Numbered from the stretch's first letter, positions 1 through 10,481 are shown. The stretch: DNA of 64,000 nucleotides from Sphingopyxis sp. CCNWLW2 (GCF_037095755.1 NZ_JBAWKJ010000002.1:806001-870000); one strand, 5' to 3'. Program-made: numbers and translations. The notes: generated from the letters alone by a model not told the origin.

Positions 1-75
1 CCCTGCGACCCTATTTTGTACCGGACAAGATAGATGTTCGGGCGCGGCATTTCCACCCCCGGTGCATTTTTATCG

Positions 76-675
76 TCAGCGACCGAACAGGCCGAGGCGC
101 AGCAGGAGCAGTCCTTCGCTGCGCAAATGCCGCTCGCCATCGTGGCTCGCGATCATGCCGGCCCAGCGGTCGAGCATCAGAAGCGACCGGTTTCGGCCAA
201 AAATCCTGCGCGACGGCGCATCCCGCGCCTTCGCCTGACCGAGCAGATCGCGGGCTTCGGCCTCGCCTTCCTCGACACCCGCACCCCAGATCAAACCCCA
301 GCGCTTTCCGCCAGCTTCACCGCCGCCGGACAGCGCAAAGAGGTGTTCGCCAAAGCCTTCGGAGGCCGCGCGCCGATCGCCGTCGCTCTCGGCAAGCAGC
401 ATCGCTTCGGCGGCGTCGACGAGCGCGTCGAGACCGCCCTGCCCCGCCCATGTTTCCTGAAGTTCGGCGAGCAGCGGCTCGCCTTTGGGCAGCGCGCCCG
501 GATCGCTTGCGATCATCGCCGCCATGTCGCGCCACCAGGCGAGCTTGATCTGCCCGATCAGCGGCTCGCGCGCATCGAGCAGCAGCTTGGTCAGCCGTGC
601 GGCCAATCCCCAAAGCGCCGACATGGCGGCGCGCCGCGCGTGCGGTACGGAGACCAGCACGCGCGGATCGCGCAT
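76..675 (-). CDS. Squalene/phytoene synthase-like protein
   Basis: This 199-residue protein follows pdhB by 28 bases on the same strand. Its N-terminal part (about residues 5-55: VSVPHARR, then SALWGLAARL, then REPLIGQIKLAWWRD) matches the start of trans-isoprenyl diphosphate synthase/squalene-phytoene synthase proteins, where the REPLIGQ-RLxWWR segment is typical. It is shorter than the usual 270-300 residues, and I do not see two full DxxxD substrate-binding motifs, so it may be a degenerate or regulatory paralogue. The ATG is the first conventional start after an in-frame stop lying inside the pdhB tail. Family assignment is fairly sure; enzymatic activity is doubtful. Confidence 0.6.
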   Translation of the reverse strand: MRDPRVLVSVPHARRAAMSALWGLAARLTKLLLDAREPLIGQIKLAWWRDMAAMIASDPGALPKGEPLLAELQETWAGQGGLDALVDAAEAMLLAESDGDRRAASEGFGEHLFALSGGGEAGGKRWGLIWGAGVEEGEAEARDLLGQAKARDAPSRRIFGRNRSLLMLDRWAGMIASHDGERHLRSEGLLLLRLGLFGR

Positions 676-703
676 ATCGGGGTAGAAAGCCGTCTCTTGG
701 TCG

Positions 704-2071
704 TCAGGCGCGATTGCGGACCGCCTTCACGGCTGCGACGACGCGCGGCGTATCGATCAGCGCGGCCTTTTCGAGATTGTGCGCATAGGGCAGCGGCACA
801 TCCTCGTTGCACACGCGCATCACCGGCGCGTCGAGATCGTCAAAGCCATGCTCCATCGCGACCATCGCGAGTTCGCTGGCGATCGAACAGACCGGCCAGC
901 CTTCCTCGACGATGACAAGATGGTTCGTCTTCTTGAGGCTCGCGAGCACCGTCGCGGTGTCGAGCGGACGGATCGTGCGCAGGTCGATCACCTCGGCGTC
1001 GATGCCCTCGCCCGCCAGCTCGTCGGCGGCTTCGAGCGCGAGCCCGACGCCGATCGAGTAACTGACGATGGTGACATCGCTGCCCTGACGCATGATCCGT
1101 GCCTTGCCGATCGGCAGGACGAAATCGTCGACCTCGGGAACATCGAAGCTGCGGCCGTAGAGCAGCTCGTTTTCGAGGAAGACGACGGGGTCTTCGGTGC
1201 GGATCGCGGCCTTCAGCAGCCCCTTGGCATCGGCGGCGTCATAAGGCGCGATCACGATCAGCCCGGGGACGCTCGCATACCAGGGTGCGAAATTCTGGCT
1301 GTGCTGCGCGCCGACACGCGCCGCGGCACCGTTCGGACCGCGGAACACGATCGGGCAGCGCATCTGTCCGCCCGACATATAGTTGGTCTTCGCCGCCGAG
1401 TTGATGATGTGGTCGATCGCCTGCATCGCGAAGTTGAAGGTCATAAACTCGATGATCGGACGCAGGCCGCCCATCGCGGCGCCCGCGCCGAGACCGGCGA
1501 AGCCATATTCGGTGATCGGGGTATCGACGACGCGCTGCGCGCCGAATTCCTCGAGCAGCCCCTGCGTGACCTTGTACGCGCCCTGATATTCGGCGACTTC
1601 CTCGCCCATCACGAAGACACGGTCGTCTTTGCGCATTTCCTCGGCCATCGCATCACGCAGCGCTTCGCGGACGGTCAGGCGGGTCATTGCAGTGCCTTCG
1701 GGGATTGCGGGGTCCGATGCGCGCTCGGACGCGGTGGGCGCCGCAACCGGAGCCGGAGCCGGGGTTTCGGCCTTCGGTTCAGGTGCAGCAGCCGGTGCGA
1801 CGGCCGGCGCCGGAGCTGCGGCTTCCTCGCCCTCGCCCGTGATCGTGGCGATCACGGTGCCGACCTTCACATTGTCGGTGCCCTCGGCAACGAGGATCTG
1901 GCCGATCGTGCCTTCATCAATGGCTTCAAATTCCATCGTCGCCTTGTCGGTTTCGATCTCGGCGAGAATGTCGCCCGACTTCACCGTGTCGCCTTCCTTG
2001 ACGAGCCACTTGGCGAGCGTGCCTTCTTCCATCGTCGGCGACAGTGCCGGCATTTTCAATTCGATGGCCAT
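704..2071 (-). CDS. pdhB: Pyruvate dehydrogenase E1 beta subunit with N-terminal lipoyl domain
   Basis: The product (455 aa) is the beta chain of the E1 component, which decarboxylates pyruvate and passes the acetyl group to the E2 lipoyl arm. Residues 1-80 form a biotinyl/lipoyl domain with the lipoylation lysine in [11 protein letters not shown]. An Ala/Pro/Glu-rich flexible linker follows (about 85-125), then a transketolase pyrimidine-binding and C-terminal domain ([14 protein letters not shown] onward). A lipoyl domain on E1 beta is characteristic of alphaproteobacteria. The start MAIELKMP was chosen because it lies one base after the pdhA stop and begins the lipoyl fold. The frame is open upstream, but that stretch is the pdhA coding region. 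Confidence 0.96.
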   Translation of the reverse strand: MAIELKMPALSPTMEEGTLAKWLVKEGDTVKSGDILAEIETDKATMEFEAIDEGTIGQILVAEGTDNVKVGTVIATITGEGEEAAAPAPAVAPAAAPEPKAETPAPAPVAAPTASERASDPAIPEGTAMTRLTVREALRDAMAEEMRKDDRVFVMGEEVAEYQGAYKVTQGLLEEFGAQRVVDTPITEYGFAGLGAGAAMGGLRPIIEFMTFNFAMQAIDHIINSAAKTNYMSGGQMRCPIVFRGPNGAAARVGAQHSQNFAPWYASVPGLIVIAPYDAADAKGLLKAAIRTEDPVVFLENELLYGRSFDVPEVDDFVLPIGKARIMRQGSDVTIVSYSIGVGLALEAADELAGEGIDAEVIDLRTIRPLDTATVLASLKKTNHLVIVEEGWPVCSIASELAMVAMEHGFDDLDAPVMRVCNEDVPLPYAHNLEKAALIDTPRVVAAVKAVRNRA

Positions 2072-2072
2072 C

Positions 2073-3143
2073 TCAATATTGCTCCACCAGCACGTCAGTA
2101 TACAGTTCATGAAGTTCGGGTTCGGGCGCGCTTTCCGCAAAGTCGGCGGACTCGGCCACGATCGCGCGGATCTCCTTGTCGATTTCCTTGAACTTGTCTT
2201 CGGTGATGCCCGCATCGGTCATCAGCTTTTTCAGATGTTCGATGGAATCGCTCTTGTCGCGCACCGCCTGCACTTCCTCGCGGCTGCGATATTTGGCAGG
2301 GTCGGACATCGAGTGGCCGCGATAGCGATAGGTCTTGAGCTCCATCAGCACCGGCCCCTTGCCGGCGCGCACCCATTCGAGCGCCGCTTCGGCCGCGCCG
2401 CGCACCGCGAGCACGTCCATGCCGTCGACCTGCATGCCGGGGATGCGGAAGCTTTCGCCGCGGCGATAGAGCTGGTCTTCGGCCGACGAGCGGTTCACCG
2501 ACGTGCCCATCGCGTACTGGTTGTTCTCGATCACGAAGATGATCGGCAGCTTCCACAGCTCGGCCATGTTGAAGCTTTCGTAGACCTGGCCCTGGTTCGA
2601 TGCGCCGTCGCCGAAATAGGCCATCGCCACCCCGCCGTCGCCGCGATATTTGTGCGCGAAGGCGAGCCCGGTGCCGAGCGACACCTGTGCGCCGACGATG
2701 CCGTGGCCGCCGTAGAATTTATGCTCAACGCTGAACATGTGCATCGAGCCGCCCTTGCCGCTCGAAATGCCCGCGGCGCGGCCGGTCAGCTCGGCCATGA
2801 TGACCTTGGGGTCGATGCCGTAAGCGAGCATGTGGCCATGGTCGCGGTAGCCGGTGATGACGCTGTCCTTGTCGCCGTCGAGCGCCGACTGCAGGCCCAC
2901 CGCCACGGCTTCCTGGCCGATGTAGAGGTGGCAGAAACCGCCGATCAGGCCGAGACCATAAAGCTGCCCCGCCTTCTCTTCGAAGCGGCGGATGAGCAGC
3001 ATCTCGCGATAGAATTTTTCCAGCTCTTCGGGCGTCGCGTCATAGGGGACGGGATCGCGCGGTTGCTCGCGGTTGCTCGCGGCGGCCGGGGTGGATGCAG
3101 TCTTTTTGGGCGCGGGGGAGGTGCGCGCGGGTGCTTTGGCCAA
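2073..3143 (-). CDS. pdhA: Pyruvate dehydrogenase E1 alpha subunit
   Basis: This is the TPP-binding alpha chain of pyruvate dehydrogenase E1 (356 aa). The TPP motif runs from GDGASNQG (about residue 185) to the [10 protein letters not shown] segment, and the phosphorylation-loop-like [11 protein letters not shown] lies near residue 290. The first 25 residues are a Lys/Ala/Pro-rich tail before the conserved fold. It is co-transcribed with pdhB, with one base between the genes. The E2 and E3 genes are not in this window. Confidence 0.96.
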   Translation of the reverse strand: MAKAPARTSPAPKKTASTPAAASNREQPRDPVPYDATPEELEKFYREMLLIRRFEEKAGQLYGLGLIGGFCHLYIGQEAVAVGLQSALDGDKDSVITGYRDHGHMLAYGIDPKVIMAELTGRAAGISSGKGGSMHMFSVEHKFYGGHGIVGAQVSLGTGLAFAHKYRGDGGVAMAYFGDGASNQGQVYESFNMAELWKLPIIFVIENNQYAMGTSVNRSSAEDQLYRRGESFRIPGMQVDGMDVLAVRGAAEAALEWVRAGKGPVLMELKTYRYRGHSMSDPAKYRSREEVQAVRDKSDSIEHLKKLMTDAGITEDKFKEIDKEIRAIVAESADFAESAPEPELHELYTDVLVEQY

Positions 3144-3284
3144 GGCGGGTTCCTTTGCAGTTAGCCGTTACGGCAAGCGCTCCCTATAGGAGAGCCGCGC
3201 GGCACTTGGCAACGCCCACCATGGGCGGGGGCGGGACCAACTTACGTATGCAGCATAGGGGTGCAGCAACGCTGCCGCAAAAGC

Positions 3285-3611
3285 TCAGGGCTTTGCCGTC
3301 TTGTCCATCGGAATGATATACTCGTCCTGATGATATGCGCCGAGTTTCTCGCGCACATATTCCTCAGCCAAATCGGGATCGACGCTCCGGCGGTCGAGCA
3401 GATTGACGCGGTTCTGGAGCTCGTTTTGCTTCTTGGTCAGCTCGCTCAGGATGACGCGCTGCTTCTCGACCGACTGGCCGTAATCGCCCCAGGCGTACAG
3501 GCCGGTCGGGCCGAAAATGATGTAGCCGATCATCGCCAGCACCACCATCACCGCGATGGCGGGACCGGCCGCCCGGTGCATCGATTTGCGGAATTTGTGG
3601 CGCTGCGTCAT
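3285..3611 (-). CDS. FtsB/DivIC-type septum formation initiator
   Basis: This is a small bitopic membrane protein (108 aa from the chosen start) of the septum formation initiator family, which links early and late divisome proteins. A short cytoplasmic basic segment is followed by one transmembrane helix (about residues 14-33) and a periplasmic coiled coil (about 45-75, heptads in SELTKKQNELQNRVNLLDRR). A short conserved tail ends in AEEYVREKLG. The ATG at 3611 has AAGGGCCGG just upstream. An in-frame TTG 12 codons earlier is possible but lacks a good ribosome site. It lies between pdhA and eno, a placement often seen in alphaproteobacteria. Confidence 0.85.
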   Translation of the reverse strand: MTQRHKFRKSMHRAAGPAIAVMVVLAMIGYIIFGPTGLYAWGDYGQSVEKQRVILSELTKKQNELQNRVNLLDRRSVDPDLAEEYVREKLGAYHQDEYIIPMDKTAKP

Positions 3612-3680
3612 TCCGGCCCTTGAATCAGAGTTGATTCGCGGCGTCAAGGCGTCAGGCCACAGTTTTCCGCAGCTTTGCGA

Positions 3681-5027
<1,347 letters not shown>

Positions 5028-5159
5028 TTAGTGCAACCGCTGCATAGGAATTTTGCGGAGGGATGGAACCATTGGCCTCGCCTTGCTATATATTGAGGCA
5101 GGACCAAAAGGGGACGCCCGCTGATGCGGCGCCCGTATAAGAAGAAGAGGACAAAGCCG

Positions 5160-5708
5160 ATGGCCAAAGCCGCTACTCCCGCGACGAAGAAAGTTGCCGC
5201 TCCCCGTCCCAAAGCGCCCGCGAAGGCCGCCGCCACCAAGGCTGCACCGGCACGCAAGCCGGCCGCCAAAAAGGCGAACGCCAAGGATCACCCGATCCGC
5301 GACCAGATCGCCGCGACACGCGACACCATCAAGTCCGAAGCGTCGAAGAAGGCCGCTTCGCTAAAGGAAGAAGCGACGACGCTGAAGAACCAAGCCTCGG
5401 CCAAGGCTCGCGACGCCGCGACGAAGGGCAAGGACAAGGCCGCCGAAGCCGTCGGCAGCCTAGCCAAGCTGCTCGAGGACAGCGCGGGCACCGTCGACAG
5501 TAAGTTCGGCAAGCAGTACGGCGACTATGCCCGCTCGGCCGCGACGACCGTTGCTGGCCTTGCCACGACGCTCGACAAGAAGGATCTCGACGAGCTCGCC
5601 GCCTCGACCCGCGACATGGTCAAGAAGAACCCGGCGATCGCCGTCGGTGCCGCCACGGTGATCGGCTTCGTGCTCGCCCGGATGCTCAAGGGCAGCTCGA
5701 ACGATTGA
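5160..5708 (+). CDS. DUF883/YqjD-like membrane-anchored protein with histone-like tail
   Basis: This protein (182 aa) has three parts: an Ala/Lys/Pro-rich H1-like tail (about residues 1-45, repeated AAKK and APAKA units), an amphipathic helical region rich in Lys, Glu and Ala (50-105), and a C-terminal single membrane helix (about 155-175, NPAIAVGAATVIGFVLARML) typical of DUF883/ElaB/YqjD proteins. E. coli YqjD binds ribosomes and anchors them to the inner membrane in stationary phase; the same job here is inference. The ATG at 5160 has an AGAGGA site. The frame extends 12 codons upstream without a better start. It is the first gene of a four-gene cluster. Confidence 0.75.
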   Translation: MAKAATPATKKVAAPRPKAPAKAAATKAAPARKPAAKKANAKDHPIRDQIAATRDTIKSEASKKAASLKEEATTLKNQASAKARDAATKGKDKAAEAVGSLAKLLEDSAGTVDSKFGKQYGDYARSAATTVAGLATTLDKKDLDELAASTRDMVKKNPAIAVGAATVIGFVLARMLKGSSND

Positions 5709-5715
5709 CAGGGCG

Positions 5716-6180
5716 TTGGCATCTTCCGATCCGAATACCCCGCCGGCGCCCGATGCGCGCAGCTTTGACGGCATAAGTCATGGCTATGCGCCGGACGGAC
5801 GTCCGGTCACGCCGCCTCCCGTTCCGCTCGAAAAGATTGTCGGCGACGTCGTCGACAATCTCTCGGCGACGGCAAGGGCGGAGCTTGCGCTGATCGAGGC
5901 CCGCGGCGAGCTGGCGCTGCACGGCGTCAGCTGGACCGCGGCATGGGGCACGATTGCGGCGTGTGCGCTCGGCATCGCGATGCTCGCACTCGCCTTCGGA
6001 GCGATCCTCGCGCTCGCGCCGCACGTCGGGCCGTTCGTCGCGACGTTGATCGTCGTCGGCGTCTTGCTTGCCCTTGCCGCTTTTGCCGGATGGCGCGCGC
6101 AGCTCAGTTACGGCGACATTCGCACCGCGCTTCGGCGTGACCTGACGAACGAAGGGATCGACGATGCCGCGGACGCGTAA
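5716..6180 (+). CDS. YqjE-like phage-holin-superfamily membrane protein
   Basis: This protein of 154 residues begins at TTG, the only usable in-frame start, seven bases after the preceding stop. It has a proline-rich N-terminus, an amphipathic segment with EKIVGDVVDNLSATARAELAL (about 38-58), and two transmembrane helices (about 75-98 and 104-127). This layout matches the Holin-X/YqjE family. E. coli yqjE likewise lies directly after yqjD. Function is unknown; despite the family name, nothing suggests lysis. Confidence 0.75.
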   Translation: MASSDPNTPPAPDARSFDGISHGYAPDGRPVTPPPVPLEKIVGDVVDNLSATARAELALIEARGELALHGVSWTAAWGTIAACALGIAMLALAFGAILALAPHVGPFVATLIVVGVLLALAAFAGWRAQLSYGDIRTALRRDLTNEGIDDAADA

Positions 6181-6553
6181 TAGCCTGATCGCCGCCGCGC
6201 GCCGATCGATGCTCCAGCGCGCCGAACTGCACCGCCGGCTCGACGTTGCGCGCGCGGCGCTGAGGCCCAGTGCGCTCGTCGATCGCGGTAAATACCGGAT
6301 TGGCGAGGCCGTCGACGACACCGCGCATGCGGTGCAGCAGCAGTTCCGCAACAACCGCCTGCCGATCGCGATCGCGGCGGCGGCGGGCGTCGCATGGCTG
6401 CTGCGCGAGCCGATCAAGGAACATGCGCCGCGCCTGGTGCAAAAGATTCAGGACCTGGCGACCGACGTCGCCGATCATTTTCGTTCCGCCGATGAACCGG
6501 GGGACGAGGATGACATCGATTTAGTGGAGGAAGATGATGAAGCCGTTCGGTGA
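6164..6553 (+). CDS. YqjK/DUF3618-like membrane protein
   Basis: This is a small protein (129 aa) whose start overlaps the end of the holin-like gene by 17 bases, implying translational coupling. The N-terminal half is basic and helical (RAELHRRLDVARAALRPSALVDRGK, resembling DUF3618). A hydrophobic helix follows (about residues 66-80, LPIAIAAAAGVAWLL), and the tail is very acidic (DEPGDEDDIDLVEEDDEAV). Position and size match yqjK of the enterobacterial yqjCDEK operon, but sequence support for that name is weak. Confidence 0.6.
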   Translation: MPRTRNSLIAAARRSMLQRAELHRRLDVARAALRPSALVDRGKYRIGEAVDDTAHAVQQQFRNNRLPIAIAAAAGVAWLLREPIKEHAPRLVQKIQDLATDVADHFRSADEPGDEDDIDLVEEDDEAVR

Positions 6554-6893
6554 AACCGCCCGCGAGACGCGTGCAAAAGCGAGTGAACTTGCGGAGAAAA
6601 CCGCCGAAAATGCGCGACTGACCGCCGAGGCGGCGAAGGCGCGCATCCAGGACGGCTACGGCCGCGCCCGTGCCGCGACGGAGGATCTCGCGGCCAAGGC
6701 GAGCGAACAGGCCGGCGTCGCCCGCGAAGCCGCGGGCGAAGTCTATGAAAAGGGCAAGGCGCAGGCGAAACGCGCGAACAGCAAGCTCAAGGATGCGGCC
6801 GAGAAGCAGCCGCTGGCACTGGTCGCGGGCGCGGTCGCGATTGGCGCGCTGCTGGGCTCGCTGCTACCAAAGGGCCGCAAGGGCGAGGATTGA
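6537..6893 (+). CDS. Second DUF883/YqjD-like protein
   Basis: This protein (118 aa from the second ATG) has a long Ala/Lys/Glu-rich amphipathic helix (residues 1-90, with LEA-like repeats such as KASELAEKTAENARLTAEAAKA) and a C-terminal membrane helix in the PLALVAGAVAIGALLGSLLPKGR form diagnostic of DUF883. Two adjacent ATGs exist; the one at 6537 is placed six bases after GGAGG and fits better than 6534. It overlaps the preceding gene by 17 bases. It is probably a paralogue of the gene at 5160 without the histone-like tail. Confidence 0.7.
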   Translation: MKPFGETARETRAKASELAEKTAENARLTAEAAKARIQDGYGRARAATEDLAAKASEQAGVAREAAGEVYEKGKAQAKRANSKLKDAAEKQPLALVAGAVAIGALLGSLLPKGRKGED

Positions 6894-6974
6894 GCCGCAC
6901 TTGCCGTAAGGGCAAAGCGCTGGTAGGGGGCGCGGCTTCTCCCCTACTAGCGTTTATCCGCAAGGAAAGCAGCC

Positions 6975-7193
6975 ATGAGCAAATTGCATCTCGTGTTCGG
7001 CGGACGCGTCGCCGATCCGCAGGGTCTCGACTTTACCGACCTGCACAATCTCGACGTCGTTGGCCTCTATCCCGATTACAAGTCGGCCGAAAAAGCATGG
7101 CGCAGCGCGGCGCAGCGCACGGTCGACGATGCCGAAATGAAATATGTCGTCGTCCACCTGCACAAATTGCTGCAGCCGGACGCCGAAGCCTGA
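6975..7193 (+). CDS. DUF4170 family protein
   Basis: This 72-residue protein has the whole DUF4170 fold: KLHLVFGGRV at the start, LDFTDLHNLDVVGLYPDYKSAEKAWR in the middle and KYVVVHLHKLL near the end. The family is small, soluble and nearly restricted to alphaproteobacteria; its function is not known. A ribosome site (AAGGAAAG) lies upstream. A pair of hairpins follows the stop. Confidence 0.8.
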   Translation: MSKLHLVFGGRVADPQGLDFTDLHNLDVVGLYPDYKSAEKAWRSAAQRTVDDAEMKYVVVHLHKLLQPDAEA

Positions 7194-7204
7194 AAAAATC
7201 GTCG

Positions 7205-7270
7205 CCCCAGCGAAAGCTGGGGCCGCGATCGCCCAGGCATAGCGCCTGCGATCCCAGCTTTCGCTGGGAT
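7205..7270. repeat. Pair of mutually inverted hairpins between convergent genes
   Basis: Hairpin one (7205-7222) is CCCCAGC-GAAA-GCTGGGG. Hairpin two (7251-7270) is ATCCCAGC-TTTC-GCTGGGAT. The two are reverse complements of each other over 16 bases, so they can form two small hairpins or one large one. They lie between the DUF4170 stop and the stop of the complex I subunit, where a bidirectional terminator or REP-like element is expected. No T-tract follows either arm. Confidence 0.7.
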
Positions 7271-7277
7271 GACGTGA

Positions 7278-7556
7278 TCAGCGGAAATTGTCGGCGTAAG
7301 CCTGAATCTTCAGGCGGCGCTCGGGGGTCGAGGTGATCTCGACGTCGATCCCATTCTTCTCGGCATAGGCCACCGCTTCATCGCGGCTCGCAAAACCCAG
7401 GCGCAGCTGGCGCTGCGTGTCGCCGCTGCCCGCCCAGCCCATCAGCGGATCGGCCTTGCGCGCTTCGGCAGGGGCGAATTCCAGCATCCAGCGCTGCGTC
7501 CCGGCACGCCCCGACTGCATGGCATTCTTGGGCTTCTGGAAAATACGCGCTTTCAT
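7278..7556 (-). CDS. NADH dehydrogenase accessory subunit (NDUFS4-like, ETC complex I family)
   Basis: This 92-residue protein matches the ETC complex I subunit family, the bacterial relative of mitochondrial NDUFS4 (18 kDa subunit). Key stretches are ARIFQKPKNAMQSG at the start, W-x-LEF and MGWAGSGDTQRQLRLGFASRDEAVAYAEKNG. The family is typical of alphaproteobacteria, where it binds the peripheral arm of complex I. The ATG at 7556 starts the conserved region; the frame is open 15 codons further up but without homology. Confidence 0.9.
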   Translation of the reverse strand: MKARIFQKPKNAMQSGRAGTQRWMLEFAPAEARKADPLMGWAGSGDTQRQLRLGFASRDEAVAYAEKNGIDVEITSTPERRLKIQAYADNFR

Positions 7557-7622
7557 CGGGGTCGTCCTGTACTGGTGCCTGTGCCGCCGCCTTAGCGCCA
7601 AGCGGCGCGCACGAAAAGAGGC

Positions 7623-10085
7623 CTATTGCGCATCGCGCCGCGCCTGCGCCGCTTTGGTCATCAGGCTTGGCCGCGCGTTCACCGGATCGTCGGGCCAATT
7701 GTGCTTGGGATAGCGCCCGCGCATCTCGCGCGCCACATCGTGCCAGCTGCCGTTCCAGAAGGAGACGAGGTCGCGCGTCGTCTGGATCGGGCGGTGCGCG
7801 GGCGAGGTCAGCGCGAGCACGAGCGGCACCGGCGGATCGCCGATCGTCGGGTGGCGTGCGAGCCCGAACAGCTCCTGCACGCGCACGCTGACCGTCGGCC
7901 CGCCGTCGGCGCCATAGTCGATCGGATGCCGGCTGCCGACGGGCGTCGTATAATCGGCGGGCGCATGTTTTTCGAGAAGCTGGCGCGCCGGCCAGTCGAG
8001 CGTCGCCATCAGCGCGTCGGTCAGCTTGCGGTCGCCGATGTCGCGAAGCCCGCGACACCCCGCGAGCAACGGTTCGAGCCAGAGTTCGAGACTGTCGGCG
8101 AGCGCGCCGGTCGATAGCGCATCGATCCCCGCATAGGAGGCGCGCTGGCGCAGCGCCTGCGCCGCCGGCCCCCAGCCGATCAGCCCCAGCCCCTTTCTGC
8201 GCACCGCTGCCAAACGCACCGCAATATCGTCCCCGGCATTTTCGCTGCGTCCCGCCTGCCCGCTCGTCAATGCGATCGCACCGAGCCTCCGTTCGCGCCG
8301 ATGATCGACGCGGTCGTTCATGCCGTCGTAACTGCTCGCCGAATGCTGGGCGATGCGACCGGCGAAGAGCGCTTCGACTTCGGCCTGCGCGATCGGCGCC
8401 GCGGCGAGGATGCGCACGCCCGCAGCATGCCCCTGCGCGTCGGCGATCGCGAGCCATTCGCTGCCCGCGAGCGGGTCGACCGCGTCGATGCGATAGGCGC
8501 GGCCGCCGACGCTGAGATATTCGCCGCGCTGCCCTGCCCGCTGCCGCGCAACACGGTCGGGCCAGGCGGTCGCGATCCAGCCGCCGATCGAGCGCGGCTC
8601 GACATCGTCGGTCCCGGCCGCCAGCTTCTCGCCGATCGTCGCAAGACGGCGTGCGAGCCGCCATGCGCCCTCCGACCGCTCGTTGCGCTGCCCGCGCCAG
8701 CGCCCGAGCCGTGCCTCGACATCGACGCCGCGCCCGCCGAGCCCCGGCTCGGTGAGCAGCACCGCGAGCCGCCCCGCCATCTCGGCCTCGCCCGCACGCG
8801 CCGCGTCGAGCAGCATATGCGCGAGCGGCACCGGCAGCGGGATCGCCGCGAGCGCCTTGCCGTGCGCGGTGATGCGGCCGTCGTCGGCGAGCGCACCGAT
8901 CGCCTGAAGGCGCGTTTTCGCTTCGGAGATCGCGGCCGGCGACGGCGGGTCAAGCCAGCCCAATTGGCGCGGATCGACGATGCCCCAGCTCGCGCAGTCG
9001 AGCACGACGGGCATCAGGTCATTCTCGTGGATTTCGGGCGGATCGAAGGGCGGCATGCCCGCGGTCGCCGCGGCCTCCCACAATCGGTACGCAACCCCCG
9101 GCCCCTGCCGCGCCGCGCGTCCCGCGCGCTGCGTCGCCGACGCCTGGCTCGCACGCTCGGTGACGAGGCGCGCAATCCCCGCCGCCTTGTCGAAGCGCGG
9201 ACGGCGCGACAGGCCGGCGTCGATCACGATACGCACCCCATCGATCGTCAGGCTGGTTTCGGCGATGCTCGTCGCGAGGATCAGCTTGCGCCGTCCGTCG
9301 GCATCTCGAACAAGCGCCTTGCGTTGCAGCGCCGGGTCGATCTGGCCGTGCAGGCGGTGGACGACGAGCGGCAGCCGAGCGTCCTCGACCGCGGTCGCGG
9401 CGCGTTCGATGTCGGCGGCGCCGGGCAGAAAGGCGAGCATGTCGCCCTCAGCTTCGTCGGCCAGCGCCTGCCGCACCGCGCTGAGCACCGACGCCTCGAG
9501 CCGGTCCTCGGCGCGGCGGCCGATATGACGCAGGTCGAGCGGCCAGATCTTGCCCTCGCTCCTCACCACGGGCGCATTGCCGAGCAGCGCGCCGAAACGC
9601 GCGCCGTCGAGCGTCGCCGACATCGCGACGAGGCGGAGGTCGTCGCGCAGGCCCTGCTGCGCGTCGATGGCGAGCGCGAGCGCGAAATCGCCGTCGAGGC
9701 TGCGTTCGTGGACTTCGTCGAAGAGCACCGCCGACACGCCATGAAGCTCGGGATCGGCAAGGATGCGGTTGCGGAACAGGCCCGGTGTCATCACGAGCAG
9801 CCGTGTGGCCGCCGACTGCTTGCTGTCGAGCCGCGTCGCATAGCCGACTGTGCCGCCGACGGTCTCGCCCATCTCCTCGGCGATCCGCTCGGCCGCGCCG
9901 CGCGCCGCGAGCCGGCGCGGTGAGAGCAGCCACACAGCGCCCTTGCACCAGGGCTGGTCGAGGATCGCGGGGGCGACGCGCGTCGTCTTGCCCGCACCCG
10001 GCGGTGCAACGACGACGGCGTTGGGCTTCAGCACCAGCGCCGCCATGATATCGGGCAGCACGGCATCGATCGGCAATGCCTGCAT
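7623..10085 (-). CDS. hrpB: ATP-dependent RNA helicase HrpB
   Basis: This DExH-box helicase has 820 aa, the usual HrpB length. Motif I is APPGAGKTTR (about 27-36), motif II is FDEVHERSLDGD (about 122), motif III is MSATLDG, and motif VI lies in QRAGRAARQGPG. A helicase-associated domain and an HrpB-specific C-terminal region with WNGSWHDVAREMRGRYPKHNWPDDP follow. HrpB proteins belong to the DEAH/RHA group; their cellular role in most bacteria is not settled. The start codon shares its A with the stop of the upstream DUF1801 gene (TGATG), so the two are translationally coupled. Confidence 0.93.
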   Translation of the reverse strand: MQALPIDAVLPDIMAALVLKPNAVVVAPPGAGKTTRVAPAILDQPWCKGAVWLLSPRRLAARGAAERIAEEMGETVGGTVGYATRLDSKQSAATRLLVMTPGLFRNRILADPELHGVSAVLFDEVHERSLDGDFALALAIDAQQGLRDDLRLVAMSATLDGARFGALLGNAPVVRSEGKIWPLDLRHIGRRAEDRLEASVLSAVRQALADEAEGDMLAFLPGAADIERAATAVEDARLPLVVHRLHGQIDPALQRKALVRDADGRRKLILATSIAETSLTIDGVRIVIDAGLSRRPRFDKAAGIARLVTERASQASATQRAGRAARQGPGVAYRLWEAAATAGMPPFDPPEIHENDLMPVVLDCASWGIVDPRQLGWLDPPSPAAISEAKTRLQAIGALADDGRITAHGKALAAIPLPVPLAHMLLDAARAGEAEMAGRLAVLLTEPGLGGRGVDVEARLGRWRGQRNERSEGAWRLARRLATIGEKLAAGTDDVEPRSIGGWIATAWPDRVARQRAGQRGEYLSVGGRAYRIDAVDPLAGSEWLAIADAQGHAAGVRILAAAPIAQAEVEALFAGRIAQHSASSYDGMNDRVDHRRERRLGAIALTSGQAGRSENAGDDIAVRLAAVRRKGLGLIGWGPAAQALRQRASYAGIDALSTGALADSLELWLEPLLAGCRGLRDIGDRKLTDALMATLDWPARQLLEKHAPADYTTPVGSRHPIDYGADGGPTVSVRVQELFGLARHPTIGDPPVPLVLALTSPAHRPIQTTRDLVSFWNGSWHDVAREMRGRYPKHNWPDDPVNARPSLMTKAAQARRDAQ

Positions 10086-10471
10086 CAGCTACGCGCCGCA
10101 GGGTTGCCCAGTTCGGCGTTCAGTCGAAAGGCTTCGGCGGCAAGACGCGATACCTCCTCAGCGGTGACCTCGGTCGCCGCGACCATCACCAGATTGCCCA
10201 GTTCATACTTACCGCTGGCCTTGATACGCGGATCGACCTCGCGCAGCCTTTTGCCACGCCAGAAGCCGAGCAGCACGCGATGCTCCTCGGCGCGGATCAG
10301 GATGCACGGACCGTTCGCCATGAAGACGAGGTTGGTCCATTTGATCGTTTCGTCAAAGTGTGCGGCCGCCATGATCGCCGCACGCATCATTTCGCAGCGT
10401 TCGCGCTGCCAGCCCGACAGCGCGGCGATATAGGCGTCGGGGCTTTCCGCCGCTGGGCCCATCATCGCCAC
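10085..10471 (-). CDS. DUF1801 (YdhG-like) domain protein
   Basis: This 128-residue protein has the DUF1801 pattern: AYIAALSGWQRERCEMMRAAI at the N-terminus, the ETIKWTNLVF core and GPCILIRAEEHRVLLGFWRGK. The family is related to the YdhG/YjbR-like fold and has no firm function. It is coupled to hrpB through TGATG. A second in-frame ATG lies two codons downstream. Confidence 0.75.
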   Translation of the reverse strand: MAMMGPAAESPDAYIAALSGWQRERCEMMRAAIMAAAHFDETIKWTNLVFMANGPCILIRAEEHRVLLGFWRGKRLREVDPRIKASGKYELGNLVMVAATEVTAEEVSRLAAEAFRLNAELGNPAARS

Positions 10472-10481
10472 CGCCGCCGCC

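Noticed and set aside
5716..6180. Phage holin
   Set aside because: The family name includes holin, but the gene lies in a yqjDEK-like cluster without endolysin or phage genes, so a lysis role is not supported.
8301..9923. 540-codon open frame on the plus strand
   Set aside because: It is antisense to the well-supported hrpB helicase and is kept open by GC-rich third positions. It has no domain features.
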